NCBI RefSeq assembly: GCF_034006665.1
Contig: NZ_JAVESI010000005.1
Coordinates: forward strand, 32,022-96,021
Length of the DNA stretch: 64,000 bases
Reading direction: 5' to 3'
DNA from: Trichloromonas sp034006665
Lineage (GTDB): Bacteria > Desulfobacterota > Desulfuromonadia > Desulfuromonadales > Trichloromonadaceae
The notes under the pieces were generated by a model. That model did no database searches and was not told the origin of the DNA. It saw only the letters and a list, made by a program, of their open reading frames with translations. A program made the position numbers and the translations under genes. Below are positions 1 through 9,368 of the stretch, one piece after another (position 1 is the first letter of the stretch; each line of letters opens with the position of its first letter).

Positions 1-485
1 GTTTGGTACCGCTGTACATGCTCGCCCAGGAACTGGTCAAAAGCAGCCGGGTACGGCTGCTGATCGGCGGAAAGCGTCGTGACGACATCATCATGGTGAC
101 CGAATTCGAGCGCCTCGGCGTCAATACCCACATCGCTACCGAGGACGGCAGTCTCGGGGAGGAGGGCTTCGTGACCAGGGTGCTCGAGCGCAAGCTGCAA
201 AAATATCCCCAGGCCGAGGTCTTTGCCTGCGGCCCCATGCCGATGCTCGAAGCGGTACAGCATCTTTGCGCCGCCGAGAACGTTCCCCTGCAGGTTTCCC
301 TGGAAGCCCTCATGGCCTGCGGCGTCGGCGCCTGTCTTGGCTGCGTGGTCAAGGGGGCCGGGCACAGTGAACAGAACCCCCAATACCTCTGCACCTGCAA
401 GGAGGGGCCGGTCTTTCGCGCCGAGCGGCTGGACTGGAGCAAACTAGCTGCTGAAGAGGGGACTTGCGAGGGGTGCAAATCATGA
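1..485 (+). CDS. pyrK: Dihydroorotate dehydrogenase electron transfer subunit PyrK, 5' end cut by window
   Basis: Iron-sulfur/flavin subunit that passes electrons from dihydroorotate oxidation (PyrD) to NAD in class 1B enzymes of pyrimidine synthesis. Only the C-terminal ~160 residues are present; the frame is open at base 1, so the true start lies outside. Visible are the NAD-binding part (FACGPMPML motif near residue 75 of the fragment) and the 2Fe-2S ligands C106, C111, C114 and C130 or C132. The stop overlaps the pyrD start (ATGA), so the two are translationally coupled. The cysteine spacing and the neighbour make the call secure. Confidence 0.93.
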   Translation, partial: LVPLYMLAQELVKSSRVRLLIGGKRRDDIIMVTEFERLGVNTHIATEDGSLGEEGFVTRVLERKLQKYPQAEVFACGPMPMLEAVQHLCAAENVPLQVSLEALMACGVGACLGCVVKGAGHSEQNPQYLCTCKEGPVFRAERLDWSKLAAEEGTCEGCKS

Positions 486-1432
486 CGGATTCTGCCATGA
501 ACGATAAAACCACCGTAAAACGGCCGAGTTTGGCCGTGAACATTGCCGGCATCCATCTGAAGAATCCGGTCATGCCCGCCTCCGGCACTTTCGGCTACGG
601 CGAAGAGTACGCCCCTTATCTCGACCTGGAGCGGATCGGCGCGATCGTCACCAAGGGTCTCTCCCTGCGTCCCAAGGCCGGCAACCCGACGCCGCGCATC
701 GCCGAGACGATCAGTGGCATGCTCAACGCCATCGGCTTACAGAATGTGGGAATCGATGACTTCATCAAGTTTAAGCTCCCCTTTCTGCGCGAGGTCAATA
801 CCCCGGTCATCGTCAACTTCTTCGGCAACACCCTCGATGAATACGGCGAGGTCGCGGCCCGGCTCGCCGACCTGCCGGAAGTGGCGGGGCTGGAGCTGAA
901 CATCTCCTGTCCCAACGTCAAGCAGGGGGGGATCGTCTTCGGCACCGACCCGAAGGCTGCCGCCGAGGTGGTGAGCCTGGTCCGCTCCCGGTCGCAGAAG
1001 CCGCTGATCGTCAAGCTCACCCCGAACGTCACCGACATTACGGTGATCGCCCGGGCGGTGGAAGAGGCGGGGGCCGACGCCCTCTGCTGCATCAACACCA
1101 TCACCGGCATGGCCGTCGACGTCAAGACCCGCAAGGCGCGTCTGGCCAACAAGACCGGCGGTCTTTCCGGTCCCGCCATCCGCCCCATTGCCGTGCGCAT
1201 GGTCCATCAGGTGGTACAAGCGGTGAAGATTCCCGTCATCGGCGTCGGCGGCATCGTCCGTCCCGCCGATGCCTTGGAGTTTCTCATCGTCGGTGCGAGT
1301 GCCGTGCAAGTCGGCACCGCCAATTTCATCGATCCGGCGGCTATGCTGACCATCATCGAAGGGATCGAGCAGTTCTGCATCGAGGAGGGGATCGGCGACA
1401 TCGGCGAATTGATCGGCTCCCTGCAACTCTGA
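482..1432 (+). CDS. pyrD: Dihydroorotate dehydrogenase, class 1B catalytic subunit PyrD
   Basis: Oxidises dihydroorotate to orotate with FMN in pyrimidine biosynthesis, working with the adjacent PyrK. A TIM-barrel protein of about 316 residues, normal for PyrDB. The NISCPN motif carries the class 1 catalytic cysteine (about residue 143), and GVGGI near the C terminus is an FMN phosphate site. I chose the ATG at 482 over the upstream GTG at 464 because it forms an ATGA overlap with pyrK and follows GAGGGG. The cysteine (rather than serine) and the PyrK partner both point to the NAD-linked 1B class. Confidence 0.95.
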   Translation: MTDSAMNDKTTVKRPSLAVNIAGIHLKNPVMPASGTFGYGEEYAPYLDLERIGAIVTKGLSLRPKAGNPTPRIAETISGMLNAIGLQNVGIDDFIKFKLPFLREVNTPVIVNFFGNTLDEYGEVAARLADLPEVAGLELNISCPNVKQGGIVFGTDPKAAAEVVSLVRSRSQKPLIVKLTPNVTDITVIARAVEEAGADALCCINTITGMAVDVKTRKARLANKTGGLSGPAIRPIAVRMVHQVVQAVKIPVIGVGGIVRPADALEFLIVGASAVQVGTANFIDPAAMLTIIEGIEQFCIEEGIGDIGELIGSLQL

Positions 1433-1439
1433 AGCAAGG

Positions 1440-1467
1440 AGGGCGGGGAGACACTCTCCGCCCTTTC
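1440..1467 (+). terminator. Possible weak intrinsic terminator after pyrD
   Basis: An 11-bp stem (1440-1450 with 1454-1464, one G-T pair) with a 3-base loop is followed by only TTTCCCC. The U-tract is poor, so this may be a partial terminator or simply a stem between pyrD and the next gene. Confidence 0.4.
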
Positions 1468-1489
1468 CCCTGCAACCCGCACAGGTTTT

Positions 1490-4150
1490 ATGGACGTCAT
1501 CACCACCCACGTCAATTCCGATTTCGACTGCCTGGGCGCCATGGTCGCCGCCAAACGGCTTTATCCCGAGGCGGAGATGGTCTTTGCCGGCGCCCAGGAG
1601 CGCAGCCTGCGGGATTTCTTCCTGAAAAGCGCCTTTTACGCCCACAGCTTCAAACGTATCCGCGACATCGACCTCGATAGCGTCAACCGCCTGATTCTGG
1701 TCGACGTGCGCCAGGCCGAGCGCATTGGTCCCTTCGCCGCCGTTGCCCGGCGCCCGGGGGTCGAACTGCATATCTACGATCATCATCCGAATGGGGAAGG
1801 GGATCTGCGTGGGTCCCTCGAACATGTTGAGCCGGTGGGAGCGACGGTTACGGTGCTGACCCATCTCTTCATGGCGCGGGGGATCGTACCGACGCCGGAA
1901 GAGGCGACGCTGATGATGCTCGGTCTGTACGAAGACACCGGCAGTCTGCTCTTTGCTTCAACCACCGTTCGGGATTTTCAGGCCGCCGCCTATCTGCGGG
2001 AACACGGCGCCAATCTCAACCTGGTCGCCGATTTTCTTCAGCAGGATCTCACCAGTGAGCAGGTTTCGCTGCTCAACGAACTGATCAACACCAGCACCGT
2101 TCTCAATATCAGCGGTATCGACGTGACCCTGGCCCATGCTTCGGTCGACCACTATGTCGGCGACCTTGCGGTGCTTGCCCACAAGCTCAGGGATATGGAA
2201 AACTTCGATGCCCTGATCGTCGCCGTGCGCATGGAGGAAAGGATCTTCGTCGTTGGTCGTTCCCGCTTGCCGGAAGTGCCCATGGGGGAGATCCTCGCCG
2301 AGTTCGGTGGGGGCGGCCATGCCTTCGCCGCTTCCGCGACGGTTCGTGATTTGACCTTGATCCAGTTGCTGGAACGCCTGCCGGTGGTGCTCAAGCGCCA
2401 CGTCAATCCCCGCTGGCTGGCCCGTCATCTCATGTCCGCCCCGGTCAAATCCATTTCCGCAAGTGCCGATATCGGTGAGGTCCGGCGCATTCTTACCCGT
2501 TACGGCTTCAGCGCTCTGCCGGTGGTTGCCGACGACGGTACGGTGGTCGGCATCATCACCCGGCAGGTCGCGGAAAAGGCCGCCCATCACCATCTGGGAG
2601 CGGTTTCGGTGCGGGAATACATGACCGGTGAGTTTCGCACCGTCACTCCCGAGACCCCGGTGGAACACCTCAAAGAGCTTATTGTCGGTGAGAATCAGCG
2701 CTTCGTCCCGGTGCTGGAAGAGGGGCTCATGGTCGGCGCCATCACCCGCACCGATCTCTTGCGCCATCTCGTCTCCGGTGTGCGCTCGATGCCGCTGGTG
2801 CAGCAGGAGCCCGAGCCGGCGACCCATCGCGGAGGCCTCAAGGCGCGTCAGGTCGAGCGCCTCTTTCGTGAGCTTCTCTCCCCCGATCTGCAGAAAATTC
2901 TCAAGGATTGCGGTGCCGTCGGTGAAGCCCTGGAGATGCCGGTTTACGCAGTCGGTGGCTTTGTCCGCGATCTTTTGCTGCGCCAGGAGAACCTTGATGT
3001 CGATCTGGTGGTGGAAGGGGACGGCATCGCCTTTGCCGAGGAGTTCGCCCGTCGCCATCCCTGCCGGGTGCGCAGTCATCACAAGTTCGGTACTGCGATA
3101 CTAATTTTCCCCGACGGCAGCAAGGTCGATATCGCCTCGGCGCGCATGGAATATTATTTGGAACCGGGTGCCCTGCCCACAGTGGAGCATTCCTCCATCA
3201 AGCTTGATCTCTATCGCCGGGATTTCACCATCAACACCCTGGCCATCGCCCTGAACGGCAAACGCCACGGCGAACTGCTCGATTTTTTCGGCGGCCAGCG
3301 CGATCTGCGGGACAAGGTGCTGCGCGTATTGCACAACCTGAGTTTTGTCGAGGATCCGACCCGGGTCTTTCGCGCGATCCGTTTTGAACAGCGCCTCGGC
3401 TTCCATCTCGGCGCCCACACCGAAAAGCTGCTCAAAAGCGCCATCCAGATGGGTTTTATGTCCCGGGTCAGCGGTGTCCGGCTCTTCAACGAGCTCACTA
3501 TCATCTTCAGGGAGGCGAATCCCCTGCCGGCAGTCTTCCGTCTGGCGGAACTGGGCCTGCTCCCCTGCATCCATCCCGCCCTGACCTTGGGGGAACGCAA
3601 ACGCCGGCTTTTCGAAGCAGCGAGCCAGGCGGTGCTCTGGTACGAATTTCAGCATCCCGGCAAGCCTCTGCAGCGCTGGGAGGTCTATTTTCTCTGCCTG
3701 ATCTCCGATCTCGACTATCGCGCCGTTCCCGGCGTCGTCCGGCGGCTCGACGTCCCCGTGCGTTTTCGCGAACGGCTGCGCTTCCAGCGCGGTGAGGCTC
3801 ATCGCGTCATCCGCCGGCTGGCGCGCCGGCTCGGGCAGGGCGAGGAACCTCGCCCCAGTGAAATGCACCGGCTGCTGAACGGTTTCGCCGACGAAGTTCT
3901 GCTCTACATTTTGGCGCGGTTGGGCGACGAGCGAGGACGACAGTGGGTCGCCCATTTCATTACCCATCTGCGTCATACGACCGTTCAGCTCGACGGCCAC
4001 GCTCTGAAAGAGCTGGGTTTCTCCCCCGGGCCACAGTACAAAAAGATTCTCACGACCCTTCTTGCCGCTCGTCTCGATGGTCGGATCCACAGCCTCGAGG
4101 ATGAAATTGCCCTGGTTCGACACCGTTTCGGAGGTCCCGGCGCGCGTTGA
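1490..4150 (+). CDS. DHH-CBS-CBS-tRNA nucleotidyltransferase/poly(A) polymerase fusion
   Basis: An 886-residue multidomain protein. Residues 1-310 form a DHH/DHHA1 phosphoesterase-like unit (DHH at 97-99, and GGGGHAFAA of DHHA1 near 275). Two CBS domains follow at about 315-430. From about 460 there is a class II nucleotidyltransferase (PcnB/CCA family): AVGGFVRDLL, then the DVDLVVEGDG acidic pair, then the RNA-binding head. The C-terminal part probably adds A, or CCA, to tRNA 3' ends; the DHH part resembles oligoribonucleases. Whether it is the A-adding or full CCA enzyme cannot be read off here. The ATG follows AGG closely. The fusion is known in deltaproteobacteria and some other bacteria. 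Confidence 0.9.
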   Translation: MDVITTHVNSDFDCLGAMVAAKRLYPEAEMVFAGAQERSLRDFFLKSAFYAHSFKRIRDIDLDSVNRLILVDVRQAERIGPFAAVARRPGVELHIYDHHPNGEGDLRGSLEHVEPVGATVTVLTHLFMARGIVPTPEEATLMMLGLYEDTGSLLFASTTVRDFQAAAYLREHGANLNLVADFLQQDLTSEQVSLLNELINTSTVLNISGIDVTLAHASVDHYVGDLAVLAHKLRDMENFDALIVAVRMEERIFVVGRSRLPEVPMGEILAEFGGGGHAFAASATVRDLTLIQLLERLPVVLKRHVNPRWLARHLMSAPVKSISASADIGEVRRILTRYGFSALPVVADDGTVVGIITRQVAEKAAHHHLGAVSVREYMTGEFRTVTPETPVEHLKELIVGENQRFVPVLEEGLMVGAITRTDLLRHLVSGVRSMPLVQQEPEPATHRGGLKARQVERLFRELLSPDLQKILKDCGAVGEALEMPVYAVGGFVRDLLLRQENLDVDLVVEGDGIAFAEEFARRHPCRVRSHHKFGTAILIFPDGSKVDIASARMEYYLEPGALPTVEHSSIKLDLYRRDFTINTLAIALNGKRHGELLDFFGGQRDLRDKVLRVLHNLSFVEDPTRVFRAIRFEQRLGFHLGAHTEKLLKSAIQMGFMSRVSGVRLFNELTIIFREANPLPAVFRLAELGLLPCIHPALTLGERKRRLFEAASQAVLWYEFQHPGKPLQRWEVYFLCLISDLDYRAVPGVVRRLDVPVRFRERLRFQRGEAHRVIRRLARRLGQGEEPRPSEMHRLLNGFADEVLLYILARLGDERGRQWVAHFITHLRHTTVQLDGHALKELGFSPGPQYKKILTTLLAARLDGRIHSLEDEIALVRHRFGGPGAR

Positions 4151-4243
4151 CTTCCTTCCGGGCTTCTGTTACAAAGGCCTGCAGTTTTCTGGAATTCCAA
4201 CGTTTTTTTGCCTATGGCGCGATTCCGGCGCCAACGAGCGAAA

Positions 4244-4924
4244 ATGGAACATCTCCTCGCGAAAATCTCCATTATGCTGGTGCCGGCGCTGCTGGCCATC
4301 ACGGCCCATGAGGTGGCGCACGGCTTTCTCGCCGATAAACTCGGCGATCCTACCGCCCGACTGCTTGGGCGTCTGACCTTGAATCCCTTCAAGCACCTCG
4401 ATCCCATCGGCACGGTGGCCCTGCTTTTCGTTGGCTTCGGCTGGGCGCGGCCGGTGCCGGTCAACTTCAACAATCTGGCGCATCCCAAAAAAGATATGAT
4501 CTGGGTGGCCTTGGCCGGTCCTTTGACCAATCTGGGGCTGGCGGTTCTTTCGGTGCTTTTGCTCAAGTTTCTAGGCTTCCTCGGCCATCTCTTTCCCGAC
4601 GGGAACCTGGCCCGGGTTTTCCATCCTCTTTCGTTGATGGCGGCTTTCAGTCTTTACATCAATGTCATCCTGACGGTCTTCAATCTTCTGCCGATTCCGC
4701 CCCTGGACGGCGGGCGGGTGCTGATCGGCCTGTTGCCGGAGAAACAGGGGGATTTCCTCGCCCGTTTCGAGTCTTTCGGTTTCGTTATCTTGCTGCTGGT
4801 CATCTTTGCCACGCCGGTCTGGTCGCTGGTTCTGCAACCGGTCATCCATTTCATCGTCGCCGTTATGGCTGGGAACGATACCCTGGTGGTAGCGCGGGTC
4901 ATCGAATTCCTTTTCGGTCACTAA
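4244..4924 (+). CDS. Site-2 protease family (M50) membrane metalloprotease
   Basis: A short membrane-embedded zinc protease of about 226 residues with the HEVAH zinc motif at residues 22-26 in the first membrane segment, and the second motif NLLPIPPLDGGR near 155, whose aspartate is the third ligand. Several hydrophobic segments span the protein and there is no PDZ or CBS domain, which is the compact family form. The ATG at 4244 is preferred to the upstream TTG/ATG because family members begin just before the first membrane helix. The substrate is unknown. It lies between the nucleotidyltransferase fusion and scpA, probably in one operon. Confidence 0.88.
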   Translation: MEHLLAKISIMLVPALLAITAHEVAHGFLADKLGDPTARLLGRLTLNPFKHLDPIGTVALLFVGFGWARPVPVNFNNLAHPKKDMIWVALAGPLTNLGLAVLSVLLLKFLGFLGHLFPDGNLARVFHPLSLMAAFSLYINVILTVFNLLPIPPLDGGRVLIGLLPEKQGDFLARFESFGFVILLLVIFATPVWSLVLQPVIHFIVAVMAGNDTLVVARVIEFLFGH

Positions 4925-4938
4925 GAGTCGCGATCCGC

Positions 4939-5703
4939 ATGTCCTACGACATCAAGATCGATAATTTCGAGGGACCCCTCGATCTGCTTCTGCATCTCAT
5001 TCGCAAGAACGAGATGGACATCTACAACATTCCCATTGCCGAAATAACTTCCCAGTATCTCGCGACCATCGACACCATGCAGAGCCTCAATCTGGATGTC
5101 GCCGGCGAGTTCCTGCTCATGGCCGCGACCCTGCTCCATATCAAATCGCGGCTGCTGCTCCCCAAGCCGGAAGAGGAGCAGGTCGAGGAGGATGAGGAAG
5201 ACCCCCGCGCGGAACTGGTGCGCCGTCTCCTCGAATATCAGAAGTATCAGGCGGCGGCGCGGGAGTTGGATGAACGGGAGCTGCTTGGCCGCGAACTCTT
5301 CGCCCGGACCTTTCCGTCACCGGAGTTGGGGGAGCAGGAGGAGGACGAATTTGTCGCCGTAGGTCTTTACGATCTGGTCGAGGCGATGCGCGCCCTGTTG
5401 CGTCGGCGTCCCCAGGCAAGCTACCACGAGGTGACCTTCGAGCAACTCTCGGTGAGCGAACGGATCAACCAGATCCTCACCCGGCTGGCCGATCGAGAGC
5501 GACTCCCTTTCAGCGAACTTTTCGGCGAAGCGCCCAGCCGCCACGAAGTGGTCGTCTCTTTTTTGGCCATGCTCGAACTGGTCAAGCTGCGCCTGGCGCG
5601 GCTGCTTCAGGAAACGCGCTACGGCACCATCTGGCTTTACCCGGCGGTTGCCGACCATTCCGGTGATTTTGAACTGGATGAGGAGACGTTGGGTTATGGA
5701 TGA
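4939..5703 (+). CDS. scpA: Segregation and condensation protein A (ScpA)
   Basis: Kleisin subunit that bridges SMC heads and binds ScpB in the bacterial condensin complex; acts on the nucleoid. The N terminus (YDIKIDNFEGPLDLLLHLI) is the typical ScpA start, with an acidic middle and a C-terminal winged-helix region. The 254-residue length is normal. The last 8 bases overlap scpB, so ScpA and ScpB are probably made in step. No smc gene is in the window. Confidence 0.95.
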   Translation: MSYDIKIDNFEGPLDLLLHLIRKNEMDIYNIPIAEITSQYLATIDTMQSLNLDVAGEFLLMAATLLHIKSRLLLPKPEEEQVEEDEEDPRAELVRRLLEYQKYQAAARELDERELLGRELFARTFPSPELGEQEEDEFVAVGLYDLVEAMRALLRRRPQASYHEVTFEQLSVSERINQILTRLADRERLPFSELFGEAPSRHEVVVSFLAMLELVKLRLARLLQETRYGTIWLYPAVADHSGDFELDEETLGYG

Positions 5704-6259
5704 TCTCAAAGCGATTGTCGAAGCCCTCGTCTTTGTCTCCGAAACGCCGCTGAAAGCCGAGCAGATCGCCGAGGCTCTCGATCTGGAAAAGGCCCGGGTC
5801 GGTGCGGTGCTGCTCGAACTCTGCCGGGAATACGAAGAAAACGACCGCGGCTTCGAATTGCGGCGGGTGGCCGGCGGCTACCAGTTCCGGACCCGCGCCC
5901 GCTACGCTGAATGGGTGCGGCGTCTGAGCCGCGCCAAACCTTTCCGTTTTTCCCGGGCGGCCCTGGAAACCCTGGCAATTATCGCCTACCGCCAGCCGGT
6001 GACCCGAGCCGATATTGAATATCTGCGCGGCGTCGATTCCGGAGGGGTATTGAAAACCCTCCTCGACAAGCATCTGGTACGCATTCTCGGGAAGAAGGAT
6101 ATCCCCGGCCGACCGATGATCTACGGCACCTCCCGGGACTTCCTCGAACTCTTCGGATTGAACGATCTTTCCGGACTGCCGACCCTCAAGGAATTCGATC
6201 AGCTCAGTCTCGATCTGTCCGTTGTTGAAGCCGGCATCGCGACGAACGAGTCCATATGA
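5696..6259 (+). CDS. scpB: Segregation and condensation protein B (ScpB)
   Basis: Winged-helix dimer that binds ScpA and stabilises the SMC complex. The start is the ATG at 5696 inside the scpA end (residues MDDLKAIVEALVFVSE, the usual ScpB opening); longer upstream starts would run through scpA. It contains the LETLAIIAYRQPVTRADIE motif typical of the family. 187 residues. The stop overlaps the rluB start as ATGA. Confidence 0.95.
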   Translation: MDDLKAIVEALVFVSETPLKAEQIAEALDLEKARVGAVLLELCREYEENDRGFELRRVAGGYQFRTRARYAEWVRRLSRAKPFRFSRAALETLAIIAYRQPVTRADIEYLRGVDSGGVLKTLLDKHLVRILGKKDIPGRPMIYGTSRDFLELFGLNDLSGLPTLKEFDQLSLDLSVVEAGIATNESI

Positions 6260-6969
6260 GAGAACGTCTGCAAAAACTTATCGCCAATGCCGGCCTGGCC
6301 TCCCGTCGCCAGGCCGAAACCTGGATTGCCGCCGGCCGGGTCAGCGTCAACGGCCGCCCGGCCAGCCTCGGTGAGAGTGCCGATCCGGCCGTGGACCGCA
6401 TCGAGGTTGATGGTCGTTCCTTGGCGGGGGGGGGAGAGACGATCTGTCTGCTGCTGCACAAGCCGACGGGCTACGTCACCAGCGTCCGCGATCCCCAAGG
6501 GCGCCCGGTGGTGGTCGATCTGGTCAAGGAGTTTCGGGAGCGGCTCTATCCCGTCGGCCGCCTCGATCTTACCACCAGCGGGTTGTTGCTCCTGACCAAC
6601 GACGGCGAACTTGCCCAGCGCCTGATGCATCCCCGGCACAAGGTGGAAAAGACCTATCTGGCGCGCATTCGCGGACATCTTACCGGCGAAGAAACGCGCC
6701 GCCTGGAAAGTGGCGTCAACCTCGAAGACGGACCGACCGCCCCGGCCCGGGTGCGGATCCTTCCCGCGCGGGGCTCCCACGGTTGGGTCGAGATCAGCAT
6801 CCGCGAGGGGCGCAATCGCCAGGTGCGGCGGATGTTCGAGGCGGTCGGCCATCCGGTGAGCCGTCTGCAGCGCATTCGCCTGGCCTTTCTGGATCTGGGA
6901 AATCTGCGCCCCGGTCAGTATCGGCGGCTGACTCCCGAGGAAATCCGCCGTTTGAAAGCGCTTGCCTGA
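6256..6969 (+). CDS. rluB: 23S rRNA pseudouridine synthase, RluB/RsuA family
   Basis: Converts a uridine in rRNA to pseudouridine. An S4 RNA-binding domain covers about residues 1-60 (MRERLQKLIANAGLASRR), followed by the catalytic domain with the GRLDLTTSG motif holding the catalytic Asp, and EGRNRQVRRM near residue 185. 237 residues, with no extra tail. In Firmicutes and many deltaproteobacteria rluB follows scpB, supporting RluB over RluE/F. The exact target base is inferred from the family. Confidence 0.92.
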   Translation: MRERLQKLIANAGLASRRQAETWIAAGRVSVNGRPASLGESADPAVDRIEVDGRSLAGGGETICLLLHKPTGYVTSVRDPQGRPVVVDLVKEFRERLYPVGRLDLTTSGLLLLTNDGELAQRLMHPRHKVEKTYLARIRGHLTGEETRRLESGVNLEDGPTAPARVRILPARGSHGWVEISIREGRNRQVRRMFEAVGHPVSRLQRIRLAFLDLGNLRPGQYRRLTPEEIRRLKALA

Positions 6970-7015
6970 CGCCGCGTTTCTCCCCCGCGCCCGGCTCCGT
7001 TCTTCCGGCTTTGTC

Positions 7016-7045
7016 TTGACACCCATGGCGAGGTTAGTTTAGATT
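7016..7045 (+). promoter_or_regulatory. Sigma-70-type promoter for the TPR/ATPase operon
   Basis: TTGACA (7016-7021), an 18-bp spacer and TAGATT (7040-7045), about 27 bp upstream of the TPR gene start at 7072. Confidence 0.7.
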
Positions 7046-7071
7046 CAAATTGTTTTTTATTTTTCAGAGGG

Positions 7072-9339
7072 ATGGCGGTTTTGACCAAAAAAGAAAAGCT
7101 CATCGATTCGGCGCAAAAGAACATCCAAAAGGGGCAGATCGCCAAGGCCATCAAGGATTACCAGCAACTGGTCGAACTTGAACCCAAGGACATTCGTCAC
7201 CGGCAGAAGCTCGCCGAACTCTATAATCGCGCCAAACAGACGGCCCAGGCCCTGGAAGAATATCACAGGGTCGGCAACCACTATGCGGACAACGGCTTCT
7301 ACCTGAAAGCCATCGCCGTCTTCAAGCAGATCCAGCGCATCTCCCCCGACAATCTCGATATCTATACCCGTCTGGCTGAGCTCAACGTCAAGCAGGGCCT
7401 GATCGGTAACGCTCTCGCTGAGTATCGTCAGCTGATCGCCTGTCATGAACAGGCGGGACATAGGGACGAGGTCATTGCCGTGCTCCGCCGGATGAAGACC
7501 ATCGACCCGGAAAATCTCAATATTCGGGTCAAGTTGGGGGAAACCCTGGCCGACGCCGGCATGAAGGACGAGGCCTTGGAGGACTTTCAGGATGTCCTCA
7601 AGGTGTTGCAGTCCAAGAACGACCAGATCAAGATTCACAAACTTTATGAAATTTTTGCCCGCTTTTTCCCCGACGAAGCATTGATCCAGATCGGGCTGGG
7701 CATCTCTTTGATTCATCAGGGGGATCCGGCGCGGGGCATTGCCCTGCTTGAATCCCTGCGCGAAAACGCCCCCGAGGATCCAACGCTTATCGCTGCCCTG
7801 GCGAGGGGTTACAACCTGCTCGGCAATCACGGTCGTGAACAGACGTTGCTCGAAGAGTTGGTCGAACTTGTTCCCGGTGATCTCGATCTGCGCGAGCGTC
7901 TGGTCAGGGCTTGCCTTGCCGGGGAGGCCGCGATTGAAGCTCTTGACCAGCTCGAAGCGACCAAGGCCGATTTCCTCGAAGCCGGACGTTTGACGGTGCT
8001 GCGGGGATTTTACGAGTCCTTGCGCGACCGACTGCCCGACGAACCCCTGGTGACTGCGACTCTGCGCACCATCTATGAATTCAGCGGCGAGGGGGGGAAA
8101 CTCTTCGACACTATGGCCGAAGAGTCCGCTGAAATTGCCTCTCTTCCGGAGGAAGGTATGCCGCCTCTCGTCTTTGACGAGACTGCGCCGGATATTCGAG
8201 GAATCGAGCCGGCCGCCGCCGAGGATTCGGAAGAAATGGCCCTGGAGTTTCTGGAATCCCTCGAAACTTCCCCCGTCGCTGCAAATTACGGCGATCCGGC
8301 CGTGGAAGTTCCGCTTGTTCTCGATCTTCCCGGCGACGACGCGTTCGCTGATCTTGCGGAAGAAGTTCCGGCCGCACCGGTTGACGGGAGTGCGGTGAAG
8401 GGGGAACCGGAAGAAATGGTTCCCTTTGATCTCGACAGTGATGAGCTTTCGCTGAGTTTCGATGACGAACCGGCGGAATTGTCTCCCTCGGAAGAGCGCA
8501 CAGCGCTACCCGATTTTGACTTCTCGGTCGCTGATGCCGTTGCCGAACCGCTTGTCAGTGAAGCCTCTGGTTTTGCGGAAAAGCTCGAAGAGGCCAGCTT
8601 TCTGGCGGCGCAGGGCCGCTTTGGCGAGGCGCGTGCTCTCTGCCGTGAGTTGCTTGCCGTCGAGCCCGGTTGTCGTGATGTCGAGGAACTCCTCGCCGAT
8701 ATCCGCTCGCAAGAGGGAGAAGGTTCCTCTCCCGAGTCCTTGGCTGAAAATCATTTCTTCGATTTCGGCGCCGAGGTTCTTGAAGAATTGGGAGAAGAGA
8801 ACCTTCCCATTCCGGAAACCATCCCCTCGGGCAAGGACCGCTACGGCATGGAAGGGGTCTTTTCCGAATTCAAGAAAGGGGTGCGTGCCCAGATCGATGT
8901 CAACGACGTCGAATCCCATTTCAATCTCGGCATCGCCTACAAGGAGATGGGCCTGCTCGATGATGCCATTGGCGAGTTCGAACAGGCGATGAACGATGCC
9001 GCCCGCTGTCTTGACAGCGTGACCCTGATCGCCCTGTGCCAGGGGGAAAAGGGGGATTTCAAGGGGGCCGAAGCCACCCTCAAGATGGGTCTGGCTTTGC
9101 CGGGGTTGAGTGCGACCCAGCGCATGAGCATCTATTACGATTTGGGACAGGTTTATGAACTTGTTCAGCGCCCTTTGGAAGCGTTGGAATGCTTTCAGAA
9201 TGTGCATGATGTCGATATGTTTTACCGGGACGTTCAGGCCAAGATCCTCTCCCTGCGCCGGGAGTTGGGTCTCGGGGTCGAAGATCATGAAGGTCCCGGC
9301 GGACCCGGCGGCGGCAAAGGCCGGGTTTCCTATATCTGA
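7072..9339 (+). CDS. Large TPR-repeat protein of unknown role
   Basis: A 755-residue, mostly helical protein. Residues 1-310 are degenerate tetratricopeptide repeats starting with a basic stretch (MAVLTKKEKLIDSAQKN). The middle (about 360-500) is acidic and low-complexity (runs of Glu, Asp, Ala, Pro), probably a disordered linker. TPRs return at about 500-740, ending in a Gly/Pro-rich tail. No signal peptide or membrane segment. It is followed 30 bp later by an ExeA-like ATPase and has its own promoter, so the pair may act together in assembly or secretion at the envelope, but nothing in the sequence proves this. Confidence 0.8.
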   Translation: MAVLTKKEKLIDSAQKNIQKGQIAKAIKDYQQLVELEPKDIRHRQKLAELYNRAKQTAQALEEYHRVGNHYADNGFYLKAIAVFKQIQRISPDNLDIYTRLAELNVKQGLIGNALAEYRQLIACHEQAGHRDEVIAVLRRMKTIDPENLNIRVKLGETLADAGMKDEALEDFQDVLKVLQSKNDQIKIHKLYEIFARFFPDEALIQIGLGISLIHQGDPARGIALLESLRENAPEDPTLIAALARGYNLLGNHGREQTLLEELVELVPGDLDLRERLVRACLAGEAAIEALDQLEATKADFLEAGRLTVLRGFYESLRDRLPDEPLVTATLRTIYEFSGEGGKLFDTMAEESAEIASLPEEGMPPLVFDETAPDIRGIEPAAAEDSEEMALEFLESLETSPVAANYGDPAVEVPLVLDLPGDDAFADLAEEVPAAPVDGSAVKGEPEEMVPFDLDSDELSLSFDDEPAELSPSEERTALPDFDFSVADAVAEPLVSEASGFAEKLEEASFLAAQGRFGEARALCRELLAVEPGCRDVEELLADIRSQEGEGSSPESLAENHFFDFGAEVLEELGEENLPIPETIPSGKDRYGMEGVFSEFKKGVRAQIDVNDVESHFNLGIAYKEMGLLDDAIGEFEQAMNDAARCLDSVTLIALCQGEKGDFKGAEATLKMGLALPGLSATQRMSIYYDLGQVYELVQRPLEALECFQNVHDVDMFYRDVQAKILSLRRELGLGVEDHEGPGGPGGGKGRVSYI

Positions 9340-9368
9340 TCCCCTTTTCGTCCAGAGGGAGGACGCGC

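Noticed and set aside
737..4123. Long antisense frames under pyrD and the DHH/CBS fusion
   Set aside because: Both sense genes are unmistakable and the antisense products show no domain.
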